Positions 14,153-21,299 of a DNA stretch of 21,340 nt are shown one piece after another. The stretch spans positions 1-21,340 of the forward strand of contig CAZORL010000027.1 in NCBI GenBank assembly GCA_964582375.1. Direction: 5' to 3'. Position 1 is the first letter of the stretch. Every line of letters starts with the position of its first letter. Origin of the DNA: CAKSQF01 sp964582375 (GTDB lineage: Bacteria > Bacillota > Clostridia > Oscillospirales > CAG-272). A model generated the notes under the pieces. That model saw nothing but the letters and a program-made list of their open reading frames with translations. It did not search any database and had not been told where the DNA came from. The position numbers and the translations under genes are program-made.

Positions 14153-15004
14153 ATGGATCAAAAAAACAAAAGTAAGCTGATCGACGGCGCACTCGTCTAT
14201 ATGTTTTGCCTTTTGACGACCGGACTGTGTTGCTCGCTCCTCCTTGACCATATCGGTGCATTTGCCGTCATTTTGTCGGCGGTAATCGACATAGCGGTCG
14301 TCGTCGCGGCAACAAAGATCAGCCGTATCAGGACGGGCGCGATCTTTCGCTATAAAAAATCCGCCGTCCGTGCAACTGTCGCCTCAGCCCTCGTTTACGG
14401 CGCGGCGATACTTGTCGCTCTGCCGATAGTGCTCTTTGGTGAACTTCTCGTCCCAAGCTTTGCCGCCGCATCTTTTCGACTTTCAAGTTATATGACCCTC
14501 TCCGAACTTTGGCAACTGCCGATATTGCTTTTTGCCGTCGCATATGCTTACGCACTTCTTTTTGACGGCTACATCTACACAAGGGCTCGCTCGATCGGCA
14601 ATGACCTGCTTGCCATTCTGTTGACCGCCGCAGTTGCGGGATTGTTCAGACTCGATCTTTATCTCATGTTGCCGATCGCAATTCTCGAGGCGGCAACCGC
14701 GACGGCGCGTAAATGGACCGATTCGCTCACCATGCCGACCGCACTTCAATTTTTCACCGCCGCATTTGCACTCGGACTTGCCGAGATCGCATCGCACTTT
14801 GAAACGACCGCTGCAGCCGAGATGGGCACCGCGCAGGTCTGCGGACTCTCCCTGATATGTGTCGCGGCGGCGATCTCGACCATCATCGCCGCACTCGGCA
14901 TCAAAGGGAATCTGAAAAATATGTCCCCCCGAGTAAAGATCGCCCTCATCATCGCCGCAGTAGTGACCCTCGCCGTCGGATGTGCAGTAGCAGGAGCGGA
15001 GTGA
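14153..15004 (+). CDS. Multi-pass membrane protein, degenerate CPBP (Abi) protease-like
   Basis: This 283-residue protein has about eight hydrophobic segments (near 12-32, 36-54, 74-100, 119-137, 150-166, 168-184, 194-214, 226-246) and a last helix at 261-280. Residues 118-212 follow the layout of CPBP-family intramembrane proteases. LLFDGYIYTRAR (135-146) aligns with the EELLFRG block, LFRLDLYLMLP (164-174) with the FGLLHLDLY block, and TDSLTMPTALQFF (189-201) with TGSLxPxILxHFxNN. The catalytic residues are changed: the Glu-Glu is Tyr-Ala-Leu, Arg is Asp, and both His are Arg and Gln. If related, it is probably inactive as a protease. AAGAGGA precedes the ATG. It stands alone between two terminators. 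An unrelated membrane protein is the alternative. Confidence 0.6.
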   Translation: MDQKNKSKLIDGALVYMFCLLTTGLCCSLLLDHIGAFAVILSAVIDIAVVVAATKISRIRTGAIFRYKKSAVRATVASALVYGAAILVALPIVLFGELLVPSFAAASFRLSSYMTLSELWQLPILLFAVAYAYALLFDGYIYTRARSIGNDLLAILLTAAVAGLFRLDLYLMLPIAILEAATATARKWTDSLTMPTALQFFTAAFALGLAEIASHFETTAAAEMGTAQVCGLSLICVAAAISTIIAALGIKGNLKNMSPRVKIALIIAAVVTLAVGCAVAGAE

Positions 15005-15077
15005 AAAATTTTGTTCACCTGCCGACATGATAAGATCCCGTCGCTCGCGGGAAAGGATGCTTCCTTGATCGATTCCA

Positions 15078-15120
15078 ACAAAAAACCACGCATGCGGCGG
15101 TCTGCCGCGTGCGTGGTTTG
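15078..15120. terminator. Bidirectional terminator between convergent genes
   Basis: CCACGCATGCGGC (15086-15098) pairs with GCCGCGTGCGTGG (15104-15116) over 13 bp with one wobble, loop GGTCT. The A-run at 15080-15085 gives a T-run for the minus-strand oxidoreductase gene; the plus side has only TTTG. Confidence 0.9.
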
Positions 15121-15127
15121 TATAATA

Positions 15128-16186
15128 TCAGAGCTTGATCTCTGCGTGTTTTTCTGCCGACTGATAGAGGACATCGAGGAGTCTTGCCGACTCGAGGACG
15201 TTATCGATGTGACTGCGTGTCTTCTCGCCCGTTCTTGTGGACTCGATGAATGCGCGATCCTCGCAGAGGTACATGTTGGGGATGTCGTACTCGGGACGCT
15301 CGGATTCGAGTGTCGAGCCGTCATAGAAGGTGAAATGTCCGCCGTAATCGAGGCGCGCGCCGCCTTTATCGCCCATCAGATCGATGAACATGCCGCCATT
15401 ATCGATATTCTCAGCCCATGCACCGTTGAGCGAAATGGACGCCTTATCGGTGCGGACATAGCCGGTGACATAATCGTCAACATCATTCGTGCCGTTTTCG
15501 ATATCTGCGGTATCTTCAGCCCACATTCCGTGATATTTGTAGGATTTCATATCCTTTGCCATCTCGCAATATGTGTCGCAGGTGACAGTCTCGAGCTTTG
15601 CGCCGCCGAGGATGTAGAGGATCAGGTCGAGGAAATGTACGCCCCAGTCGATGAGAACGCCGCCGCCCGACTGCTCTTTTGTGGTGAATGCGCCGCCGAG
15701 TCCGGGGATCGAGCGGAATGCGCGGAAGGAACAGTATACATGGTATATCTTGCCGAATTTGCCTTCACGGTTCATCTGCTCAAGCATCTCGACCGATCTG
15801 TGATAGCGATTGCAGACACCGATGTTCAGCATAAGTCCGCGAGCGTTTGCCTCGTTTGCCATCTCGCAGGAGAGTGCGTAATTGACCGTTATGGGCTTTT
15901 CGCAGAATACATGCTTGCCTGCGCGCAGTGCGTCCATTGTGACCGTGTAGTGCGCATAGTTGGGGGTGAGGACATAGACGACCTCGACCTCGGGATCGGC
16001 AAGGATCTCATGATAGTCAGTGGTGGTCTGCTCAACGAAGGGGAAGTCGTTTTTGATAGCCTCTGCCTTTTCGGGGATGAGGTCGCACGCATATTTTACG
16101 CGAACATCGTCCATGTGCGAGAATGCAGGGAAATGCGAGCCGCGCGCAATGCGTCCGCATCCGACAACGCCGATTACTCTTTTCAT
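15128..16186 (-). CDS. Gfo/Idh/MocA-family NAD(P)-dependent oxidoreductase
   Basis: The family oxidises or reduces sugars, inositols and related polyols with NAD(P) in the cytosol. The 352-residue protein has an N-terminal Rossmann fold (VIGVVGCGRIARGSHFPAF). The cofactor and catalytic motif is CEKPIT (E96-K97-P98). The alpha/beta substrate domain carries GGGVLIDWGVHFLDL (D180, H184), the usual catalytic pair. AAAGGAGC lies 7 bases before the ATG. It has its own promoter, with a palindrome in the spacer that could be an operator, which would suit a substrate-induced gene. No transporter or sugar pathway genes are adjacent, so the substrate is unknown. Confidence 0.92.
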   Translation of the reverse strand: MKRVIGVVGCGRIARGSHFPAFSHMDDVRVKYACDLIPEKAEAIKNDFPFVEQTTTDYHEILADPEVEVVYVLTPNYAHYTVTMDALRAGKHVFCEKPITVNYALSCEMANEANARGLMLNIGVCNRYHRSVEMLEQMNREGKFGKIYHVYCSFRAFRSIPGLGGAFTTKEQSGGGVLIDWGVHFLDLILYILGGAKLETVTCDTYCEMAKDMKSYKYHGMWAEDTADIENGTNDVDDYVTGYVRTDKASISLNGAWAENIDNGGMFIDLMGDKGGARLDYGGHFTFYDGSTLESERPEYDIPNMYLCEDRAFIESTRTGEKTRSHIDNVLESARLLDVLYQSAEKHAEIKL

Positions 16187-16232
16187 TTTTTTGCTCCTTT
16201 AAGTTCTTGCATTAAATGCTTTACTGTGGTAT

Positions 16233-16261
16233 ATTTTAGCACATATTTGTGCGCTTGTCAA
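16233..16261 (-). promoter_or_regulatory. Sigma-A promoter of the Gfo/Idh/MocA gene with spacer palindrome
   Basis: On the minus strand TTGACA (16261-16256), 17 bases and TAAAAT (16238-16233) are near consensus. GCACA aata TGTGC (16239-16252) is a perfect inverted repeat inside the spacer and touches the -10 box, a position where a bound repressor would block polymerase. Confidence 0.82.
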
Positions 16262-16299
16262 GTGAATTTCGTGATTTGTTCGAGATTTTGCGCCCCAAA

Positions 16300-17010
16300 T
16301 CAAAGAGGGCGCTTTTTGATCGCCGAAAACTGTCTCGGATAGGTGTGCGGCGTCGGTAGGATCTTTTCGATCTCGATGATCACACGCTCGCCTGCATCCC
16401 CGAGTGACAGCCGTTTTGTGCCGCTCACTCTGCCGCCGAGCCTCTCGATGCTCCCTGCCGCCTCGTCAAGCTCGCCCATGCCGTCAGCACCCTTCATCGC
16501 GACAAATCGACCGCCGACACGGACGGTCGGGAGACAAAGCTCACAGAGGACATTGAGCCTTGCGACGGCTCTCGACATGGCAAGATCGTATACCTCACGC
16601 CCGTCACCCTGTCCGTATTCCTCGGCGCGTGTCGCGAGAGTTTTGACATTCAGCGACAGTTCTTTTGCAATATCGTCCACAAAAACGAGCTTTTTTGCGG
16701 TTGAATCGAGTGCGGTTATTCGAATATCGGGTCGGCAGATCGCAACGGGGAGGGTGGGAAATCCGCCGCCGCATCCGATGTCGATCAGCTCTTTGGCATC
16801 GCCGATGTAGGGAAGGATCGTCATTGAATCGATGAAATGACGAAGGATGATGCCGTCCTCGTCGCAGATAGCCGTCAGATTGACATGCTCGTTTGCGGCA
16901 ACAAGACGGGCGGCGAGGATCTCGAACATCGCCGATCTGTCGTGGGTAAAACTAATTAATTCCGAATATTTTTCGGCGTACTTGATAAACTTTTCGGTAA
17001 AAGCTGACAT
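16300..17010 (-). CDS. rsmG: 16S rRNA (guanine-527-N7)-methyltransferase RsmG (GidB)
   Basis: RsmG uses S-adenosylmethionine to methylate G527 in the 530 loop of 16S rRNA; loss gives low-level streptomycin resistance in several species. The 236-residue length is normal. The conserved N-terminal helix has HVNLTAI, then RHFIDSM. The SAM site is LIDIGCGGGFPTLPVAICRP, followed by TALDSTAKKLVF. Also present are AMSRAVARLNVLCELCLP and FVAMKGA. GAGGGG lies directly upstream of the ATG with short spacing. It starts 15 bases after the dehydrogenase gene and is probably co-transcribed with it. A GCGCCC/GGGCGC stem at its 3' end has its T-run on the plus side only, so read-through into the next minus-strand gene is possible. 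Confidence 0.96.
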   Translation of the reverse strand: MSAFTEKFIKYAEKYSELISFTHDRSAMFEILAARLVAANEHVNLTAICDEDGIILRHFIDSMTILPYIGDAKELIDIGCGGGFPTLPVAICRPDIRITALDSTAKKLVFVDDIAKELSLNVKTLATRAEEYGQGDGREVYDLAMSRAVARLNVLCELCLPTVRVGGRFVAMKGADGMGELDEAAGSIERLGGRVSGTKRLSLGDAGERVIIEIEKILPTPHTYPRQFSAIKKRPL

Positions 17011-17025
17011 ATGCCCCTCTTTTTC

Positions 17026-17988
17026 TTAATTCACGACATTGGTCGGATGTCCGTCAAGGAAAGCTCTCACATTGTCGGCAACGATGCCGACGAGGCGCTT
17101 GCGTGTCTCGATCGGCGTCCACGCAACGTGCGGCGTGATGATCAGCCGATCGGACGGGGTCAGCGGACAGTCCCTCGACTGCGGCTCGATCGTGAGGACG
17201 TCAAGCCCTGCCGCCGCGATCTCGCCGCTCTCAAGCGCATTTGCGAGTGCTGATTCATCGACCGTGCCGCCGCGTGAGGTGTTTATGAAGATCGCACTCT
17301 TTTTCATCGCGGCAAATTCGCATGCGCCAAAGCGGAGTGTCGTTTCGGCAGTCAGCGGACAGTGCACCGAAAGCACATCCGACTCGGCAAGCAGCCTGTC
17401 AAAGCTGACAAATTCGACGCCCGGGGTCGCGCGCGGAGTTCTCGTACAGGCGATCACGCGCATCCCAAACGCCCGAGCGACATCAGCGACGGCACGCCCA
17501 ATCGAGCCAAATCCGAAAATTCCGAGCGTTTTTCCGGATATTTCGCTTGTTTTGTACTCTATCGGTGAGAAAAGCGCGCTCGATCTCCACATTCCCGACC
17601 CGACAAGCTTATTGTAGCTGCCGACCTTGGAGCAAAGCTCGAGTATCAGCGCAAAGGTGTGCTGTGCGACGGCGGCGGTCGAGTACTGTCCTGCATTTGA
17701 GACAACTATACCATGTTCACGTGCGGCGAGTGTGTCGATGTTGTTGTAGCCTGTTGCAAAGAGCGCGATAAGCGACAGCTTTTTCGCACCTGCGATAAGT
17801 GTCCTGTCGATCTTCGTTTTGTTGCAGAGCAGAATGTCGGCGTCGGCGATGCGTTCGGCAAGGGCTGAGTCGGGTGTCGAATCGTATATTGTCAGCTCTC
17901 CGAGCGACTCGATCGGCGAGAGATCAAGCTCCCCTTGTGACACGGTCGCCGCGTCGGTGATGACTATTTTGGGCTTTTGTAATTTCAT
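17026..17988 (-). CDS. D-isomer-specific 2-hydroxyacid dehydrogenase
   Basis: The family reduces 2-oxo acids to D-2-hydroxy acids, or the reverse, with NAD(H). Candidates include glycerate/hydroxypyruvate and lactate-type substrates. From the 17988 start the protein is 320 residues. The cofactor fold is LGIFGFGSIGRAVADVARAFG (GxGxxG at 159-164). The catalytic triad is R239 in NTSRGGTVDE, E268 in LTIEPQ, and H287 in TPHVAWTP. NAGQYSTAAVAQHTFALIL is the usual segment before the fold. I prefer the ATG at 17988 over the in-frame ATG at 18018, because the latter lies only about 6 bases from the expected transcript start. The ribosome site there (GGTAAGA) is weak. It heads a two-gene unit with rsmG. 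Confidence 0.92.
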   Translation of the reverse strand: MKLQKPKIVITDAATVSQGELDLSPIESLGELTIYDSTPDSALAERIADADILLCNKTKIDRTLIAGAKKLSLIALFATGYNNIDTLAAREHGIVVSNAGQYSTAAVAQHTFALILELCSKVGSYNKLVGSGMWRSSALFSPIEYKTSEISGKTLGIFGFGSIGRAVADVARAFGMRVIACTRTPRATPGVEFVSFDRLLAESDVLSVHCPLTAETTLRFGACEFAAMKKSAIFINTSRGGTVDESALANALESGEIAAAGLDVLTIEPQSRDCPLTPSDRLIITPHVAWTPIETRKRLVGIVADNVRAFLDGHPTNVVN

Positions 17989-18030
17989 ATTCTTACCGTC
18001 CGTTTTGGTTTTTTGCATTCATTTATCTAT

Positions 18031-18059
18031 ATATTACCACAATATCGGGAGCTTGTCAA
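18031..18059 (-). promoter_or_regulatory. Sigma-A promoter of the dehydrogenase-rsmG unit
   Basis: On the minus strand TTGACA (18059-18054), 17 bases ending TTGTGG, and TAATAT (18036-18031) give an extended -10 promoter. It is divergent from the promoter at 18121. Confidence 0.82.
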
Positions 18060-18120
18060 GACGGTTTTTGATCAAACCGAAAAAAGTGCTCTTTTTTTTC
18101 AAAGATTTGTGGAAAAACTG

Positions 18121-18149
18121 TTTACAAATTCGAAAATTTGTGGTATGAT
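18121..18149 (+). promoter_or_regulatory. Sigma-A promoter of the PRPP-synthetase-like gene
   Basis: TTTACA (18121-18126), 17 bases and TATGAT (18144-18149), preceded by TGTGG, form an extended -10 promoter. The perfect palindrome ACAAATT cgaa AATTTGT (18124-18141) fills the spacer in exactly the same register as the palindrome in the rpmG promoter. Confidence 0.8.
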
Positions 18150-18199
18150 ATAGATGCCGAGAAAAACAGGCAAAACGGATTAACAAAACGGAGGATAAT

Positions 18200-19318
18200 A
18201 TGAAAGAACTTTACGGACCGCTCAGTGTCATCAGTATGAAAGGCTGTGAGGATTTCACCGATCAGGTTTGCGCATATCTCAAGAGATGGAGAGGCGGCGA
18301 CGAGAATTTCGAGATCAAGGCAGAGTGCCCACGCTTTGGAAGCGGTGAGGCAAAGGGTCTGCTTCATGATTCAATGCGCGGTCACGACATTTACATTATT
18401 TGTGATGTGTTCAATCACGGTGTTACCTACAAAATGTACGGCAAAGAGGTCCCCATGTCGCCCGACGATCATTTTTCCGACCTCAAGCGCATAATCGGCG
18501 CGATCGGCGGCAAGGCTCGCCGCATAAATGTCATTATGCCCATGCTTTACGAGGGCAGACAGCACAAAAGATCCTCCCGTGAGTCGCTCGACTGCGCACT
18601 CGCACTTCAGGAGCTTGTTTCTATGGGCGTTACCAACATCATAACCTTTGATGCGCATGACGCGAGAGTTCAGAATGCGATCCCGCTCAGCGGATTTGAG
18701 AATATCCGTTGCACCTATCAGATGATCAAGGCTCTCATCAAGACGACCGACGATCTTTCGCTTTCGGCTGACGATATCTGCATCGTGTCTCCCGACGAGG
18801 GCGGCATGAACCGTGCGATCTACTATTCGTCAGTGCTCCGGATCGAGCTTGGTATGTTCTATAAGCGTCGCGATTATTCGGTCATCATCAACGGCAGAAA
18901 CCCGATCGCCGCACACGAATACCTCGGCAAGAGCGTTGAGGGCAAGGATGTTATCGTCGTTGACGATATGATCTCCTCGGGTGACTCGGTTATCGAGGTT
19001 GCCGCAAAGCTCAAGGAAAGAGGCGCAAAGAGAATCTTCGTGTTCGCATCCTTCGGACTTTTCTGCAACGGACTTGAAAACTTCGACAAGGCATACGAAG
19101 ATGGCATCATCTCACGCATATTCACGACAAATCTCGTATATCGCCTGCCCGAGCTCAGCGAGCGCAAGTGGTACACCGAGGTCAATATGTGTAAGTTCGT
19201 CTCGCTCATCATAGACACCTTGAATTACGATGAGTCGCTCTCCGACCTTCTCTCCCCCGCAAACAAGATCCACAACTATGTCGATAAGGCAGTCGCCGAC
19301 GGCAGAGTCAAGAGATAA
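18200..19318 (+). CDS. Ribose-phosphate pyrophosphokinase-like protein (divergent PRPP synthetase)
   Basis: PRPP synthetase converts ribose 5-phosphate and ATP to PRPP for nucleotide, His and Trp synthesis. This 372-residue protein is about 55 residues longer than a usual Prs. It has the same two-domain plan. MPMLYEGRQHKRSSRESL (near 114-131) fits the ATP-binding RQDRK segment. FDAHDARVQNAI (150-161) fits the DLHADQIQ flexible region, with DAHD in place of DLHA. SPDEGGMNRA fits SPDxGGxxRA, and VIVVDDMISSGDSV (about 252-265) is the PRPP-binding loop. Insertions include YKMYGKEVPMSPDDHF. GGAGGA precedes the ATG. It is monocistronic between its own promoter and a strong terminator. It could be the main Prs or a specialised paralogue. 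Confidence 0.85.
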   Translation: MKELYGPLSVISMKGCEDFTDQVCAYLKRWRGGDENFEIKAECPRFGSGEAKGLLHDSMRGHDIYIICDVFNHGVTYKMYGKEVPMSPDDHFSDLKRIIGAIGGKARRINVIMPMLYEGRQHKRSSRESLDCALALQELVSMGVTNIITFDAHDARVQNAIPLSGFENIRCTYQMIKALIKTTDDLSLSADDICIVSPDEGGMNRAIYYSSVLRIELGMFYKRRDYSVIINGRNPIAAHEYLGKSVEGKDVIVVDDMISSGDSVIEVAAKLKERGAKRIFVFASFGLFCNGLENFDKAYEDGIISRIFTTNLVYRLPELSERKWYTEVNMCKFVSLIIDTLNYDESLSDLLSPANKIHNYVDKAVADGRVKR

Positions 19319-19326
19319 GATAATAT

Positions 19327-19367
19327 CAAAAGATCTCCCATCCGAGCAGCGGATGGGAGATCTTTTG
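19327..19367. terminator. Long bidirectional terminator
   Basis: CAAAAGATCTCCCATCCG (19327-19344) pairs perfectly with CGGATGGGAGATCTTTTG (19350-19367) over 18 bp with loop AGCAG. It separates the converging PRPP-synthetase-like gene and the sporulation operon; the A and T runs lie within the stem. Confidence 0.92.
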
Positions 19368-19413
19368 TGCCTGATATGTCGGTGTGCATTCCGCATGGTG
19401 TTCTTGACAGTAC

Positions 19414-19695
19414 TCATCTCAGCGGAGGCGGCGGAGGATCGTGCAGGCAGACCAATATGAAATCGTCGCCGATGCGTGATACCGCTGACCAGGGGATGCG
19501 CCGCTCGCGTGGGCGTCCTTTTGAAAAGAGCCTGCCTTGCGACGGCAGGATGATCGCGCAGATCTTGCCGCATTCGATGTCAAGCTCGAGATCGCAGGCG
19601 TATCCGAGCCTGCTCCCGTCGGCTGTATTGATGACCTCCTTGGCGCGCAGGGACAAAAATGTTGTTTTTTTGCCCTCTTTGGGTCGTTCTGCCAT
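19414..19695 (-). CDS. YlmC/YmxH-family sporulation protein (PRC-barrel)
   Basis: This is a small protein of 93 residues from 19695. Its core, LSLRAKEVINTADGSRLGYACDLELD, then GKICAIILPS and RRIPWSAVSRIGDDFILV, is the PRC-barrel pattern of the YlmC/YmxH family, which is widespread in spore formers. The molecular role is not known. The ATG at 19695 shares its A with the spoIVA stop (TGATG), pointing to termination-reinitiation; no separate ribosome site is visible. An in-frame ATG at 19710 would add five residues. The tail ends in a run of five prolines. Its place directly after spoIVA supports expression in the mother cell. Confidence 0.85.
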   Translation of the reverse strand: MAERPKEGKKTTFLSLRAKEVINTADGSRLGYACDLELDIECGKICAIILPSQGRLFSKGRPRERRIPWSAVSRIGDDFILVCLHDPPPPPLR

Positions 19696-21176
19696 CACAG
19701 GATTATGCATATAAGTCCGCTGCTGCCCTCGTTGATTACTCTTGACACCGTCTCGGACAGCTTGGAGCGTGCATCGCTCGATAGTGCGTCAAGCTTCGAG
19801 GCAAGCCCGTCACCGACAAGCTCCTCAAGCGATCTGCCGAACAGATTTGTTGACCATATCCTGTCGGGGTCGCCCTTTGTTTCGTCAAGCAGATAGCGTA
19901 CAAGATCCTCGCTCTGCTGTTCTGTTCCGACGACCGGCGATATTTCGGTGTTCACCGTTGCCCTCATCATGTGTATCGACGGTGCTGATGCCTTGAGCAG
20001 TACGCCGTATCCGCCCGAATGTCTGACGATCTTCGGTTCTTCGAGCGTCATATCCGAAAGTCGGGGCATTACGATACCGTATCCCTTCTCCTCAACGTCG
20101 CAGAGCGCACTCTCGACCCTGTCGTACTTCTCTTTGATCGCGGCAAGCTCGCAAAGCGTGCTCACAAGCTCGGTCTGATCCTTGATGCCGATGCCGCAAA
20201 GCTCGGAGAGCACCTCGTAGTAAAGCCCCTGCCTTGTGGTCATTCGGATCTCTGCGCATCCGCTGCCGAGGTCGATCGTGACAAGCTCTGCCGTCTCGAA
20301 CGAGTCGTTCTCGCCGACAATGTTGCCTGCCGCCTCTCTCAGCTCTCCGACCTGCTTTATGCCACCGAGTGCCGTCATGATGCGCTCTGTAGCCTCGCCG
20401 ATCAGCCTGTGATCGTCACCAAGTGCCGACATCCATTCGGGCAGGTCTACCTTGACCTCGACGATCGGAAATTCAAGCAGTACAAGCTCGAGTATCTGCC
20501 GTATGTCCTCGCCGTCAAGCTCTGTCGCATTGACGAGCGCGACAGGAACACCGTAGCGTGTCTCAAGCTCCTGCCCGAGCGCCTGCGTTTCGGGATATTC
20601 GGGGTGGGCGGAATTGAGAAGCAGAACATAGGGCTTGCCGAGGGCTGAAAGCTCGGATGCGACCTGTCTTTCGGCATCCTCGTAGGCGGTTCGCGGAATG
20701 TCGGCAATACTGCCGTCGGTCGTTACCAAAACACCGATGGTCGCATGATCGGATATTACCTTTCGTGTGCCGACCTCTGCCGCCTGTTCAAAGGGCATGG
20801 GACTTTCCGACCACGGGGTCGTGACCATTCTCGCCTGACCGTCCTCGCTCTGCCCGAGTGCACCGTCGATGAGATAGCCGACACAGTCGATCATTTTGAC
20901 CGAAAGCCTCGCACCGCCGTCTACCGATATGCCCACCGCCTCGTCGGGGATGAATTTCGGTTCGGTCGTCATTACCGTTCGCCCTGCCGCAGATTGGGGC
21001 ATCGTGTCCTTGGCACGCTCGCGGTCATAATCGTCGCTGATGTTCGGCAGTACGAGATTTTCCATAAACTTCTTAATAAATGTAGATTTACCCGTCCGTA
21101 CAGGACCGACGACGCCTATGTAAATGTCGCCGCCCGTCCGAGTGGCGATGTCATCATATATGCTTGTGTTTGCCAT
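19695..21176 (-). CDS. spoIVA: Stage IV sporulation protein A, spore coat assembly ATPase
   Basis: SpoIVA polymerises on the forespore surface using ATP and forms the basement layer on which the coat and cortex are built. The 493-residue protein matches the family length. The N-terminal P-loop domain begins IYDDIATRTGGDIYIGVVG and has the Walker A GPVRTGKSTF (G24-F33). LPNISDDYDRERAKDTMPQSAAG and TTEPKFIPDEAV follow, then the Walker B region MIDCVGYLIDGALG and VLLLNSAHPEYPET. The C-terminal part ends SSGLICIIL, the conserved region that contacts the membrane-anchoring partner. I chose ATG 21176 over 21188 by comparison with the family. AAAGG is 13 bases from the former and one from the latter, so neither spacing is ideal. 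Confidence 0.96.
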   Translation of the reverse strand: MANTSIYDDIATRTGGDIYIGVVGPVRTGKSTFIKKFMENLVLPNISDDYDRERAKDTMPQSAAGRTVMTTEPKFIPDEAVGISVDGGARLSVKMIDCVGYLIDGALGQSEDGQARMVTTPWSESPMPFEQAAEVGTRKVISDHATIGVLVTTDGSIADIPRTAYEDAERQVASELSALGKPYVLLLNSAHPEYPETQALGQELETRYGVPVALVNATELDGEDIRQILELVLLEFPIVEVKVDLPEWMSALGDDHRLIGEATERIMTALGGIKQVGELREAAGNIVGENDSFETAELVTIDLGSGCAEIRMTTRQGLYYEVLSELCGIGIKDQTELVSTLCELAAIKEKYDRVESALCDVEEKGYGIVMPRLSDMTLEEPKIVRHSGGYGVLLKASAPSIHMMRATVNTEISPVVGTEQQSEDLVRYLLDETKGDPDRIWSTNLFGRSLEELVGDGLASKLDALSSDARSKLSETVSRVINEGSSGLICIIL

Positions 21177-21217
21177 CAAAAGAACCATGCCTTTCTTTGC
21201 TGATCATGTCTTGGTAC

Positions 21218-21248
21218 ATTGATATGAAGAATTAACGGCGAATATGAC
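21218..21248 (-). promoter_or_regulatory. Candidate sigma-E (mother-cell) promoter of spoIVA
   Basis: On the minus strand GTCATATT (21248-21241), 14 bases and CATATCAAT (21226-21218) resemble the sigma-E pattern GHATATT-14-CATACAHT. The -35 match and the CATA core of the -10 are good; the rest of the -10 deviates. The start would fall about 35 bases before the spoIVA ATG. Confidence 0.6.
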
Positions 21249-21299
21249 AGATACCGCAGGATTCTTTGGCGGTCGGGGGGATAATATATCGGCGTGGAA

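Noticed and set aside
15011..16342. A 443-codon open frame antisense to the Gfo/Idh/MocA gene
   Set aside because: It is the complement of a clear conserved gene with promoter, ribosome site and terminator. It has no ribosome site, and its product resembles no family; long antisense frames follow from the host codon bias.
18126..18141. A CodY-like box in the PRPP-synthetase-like promoter
   Set aside because: It resembles AATTTTCWGAAAATT only if one central base is deleted, and the symmetry is explained equally well by the promoter palindrome.
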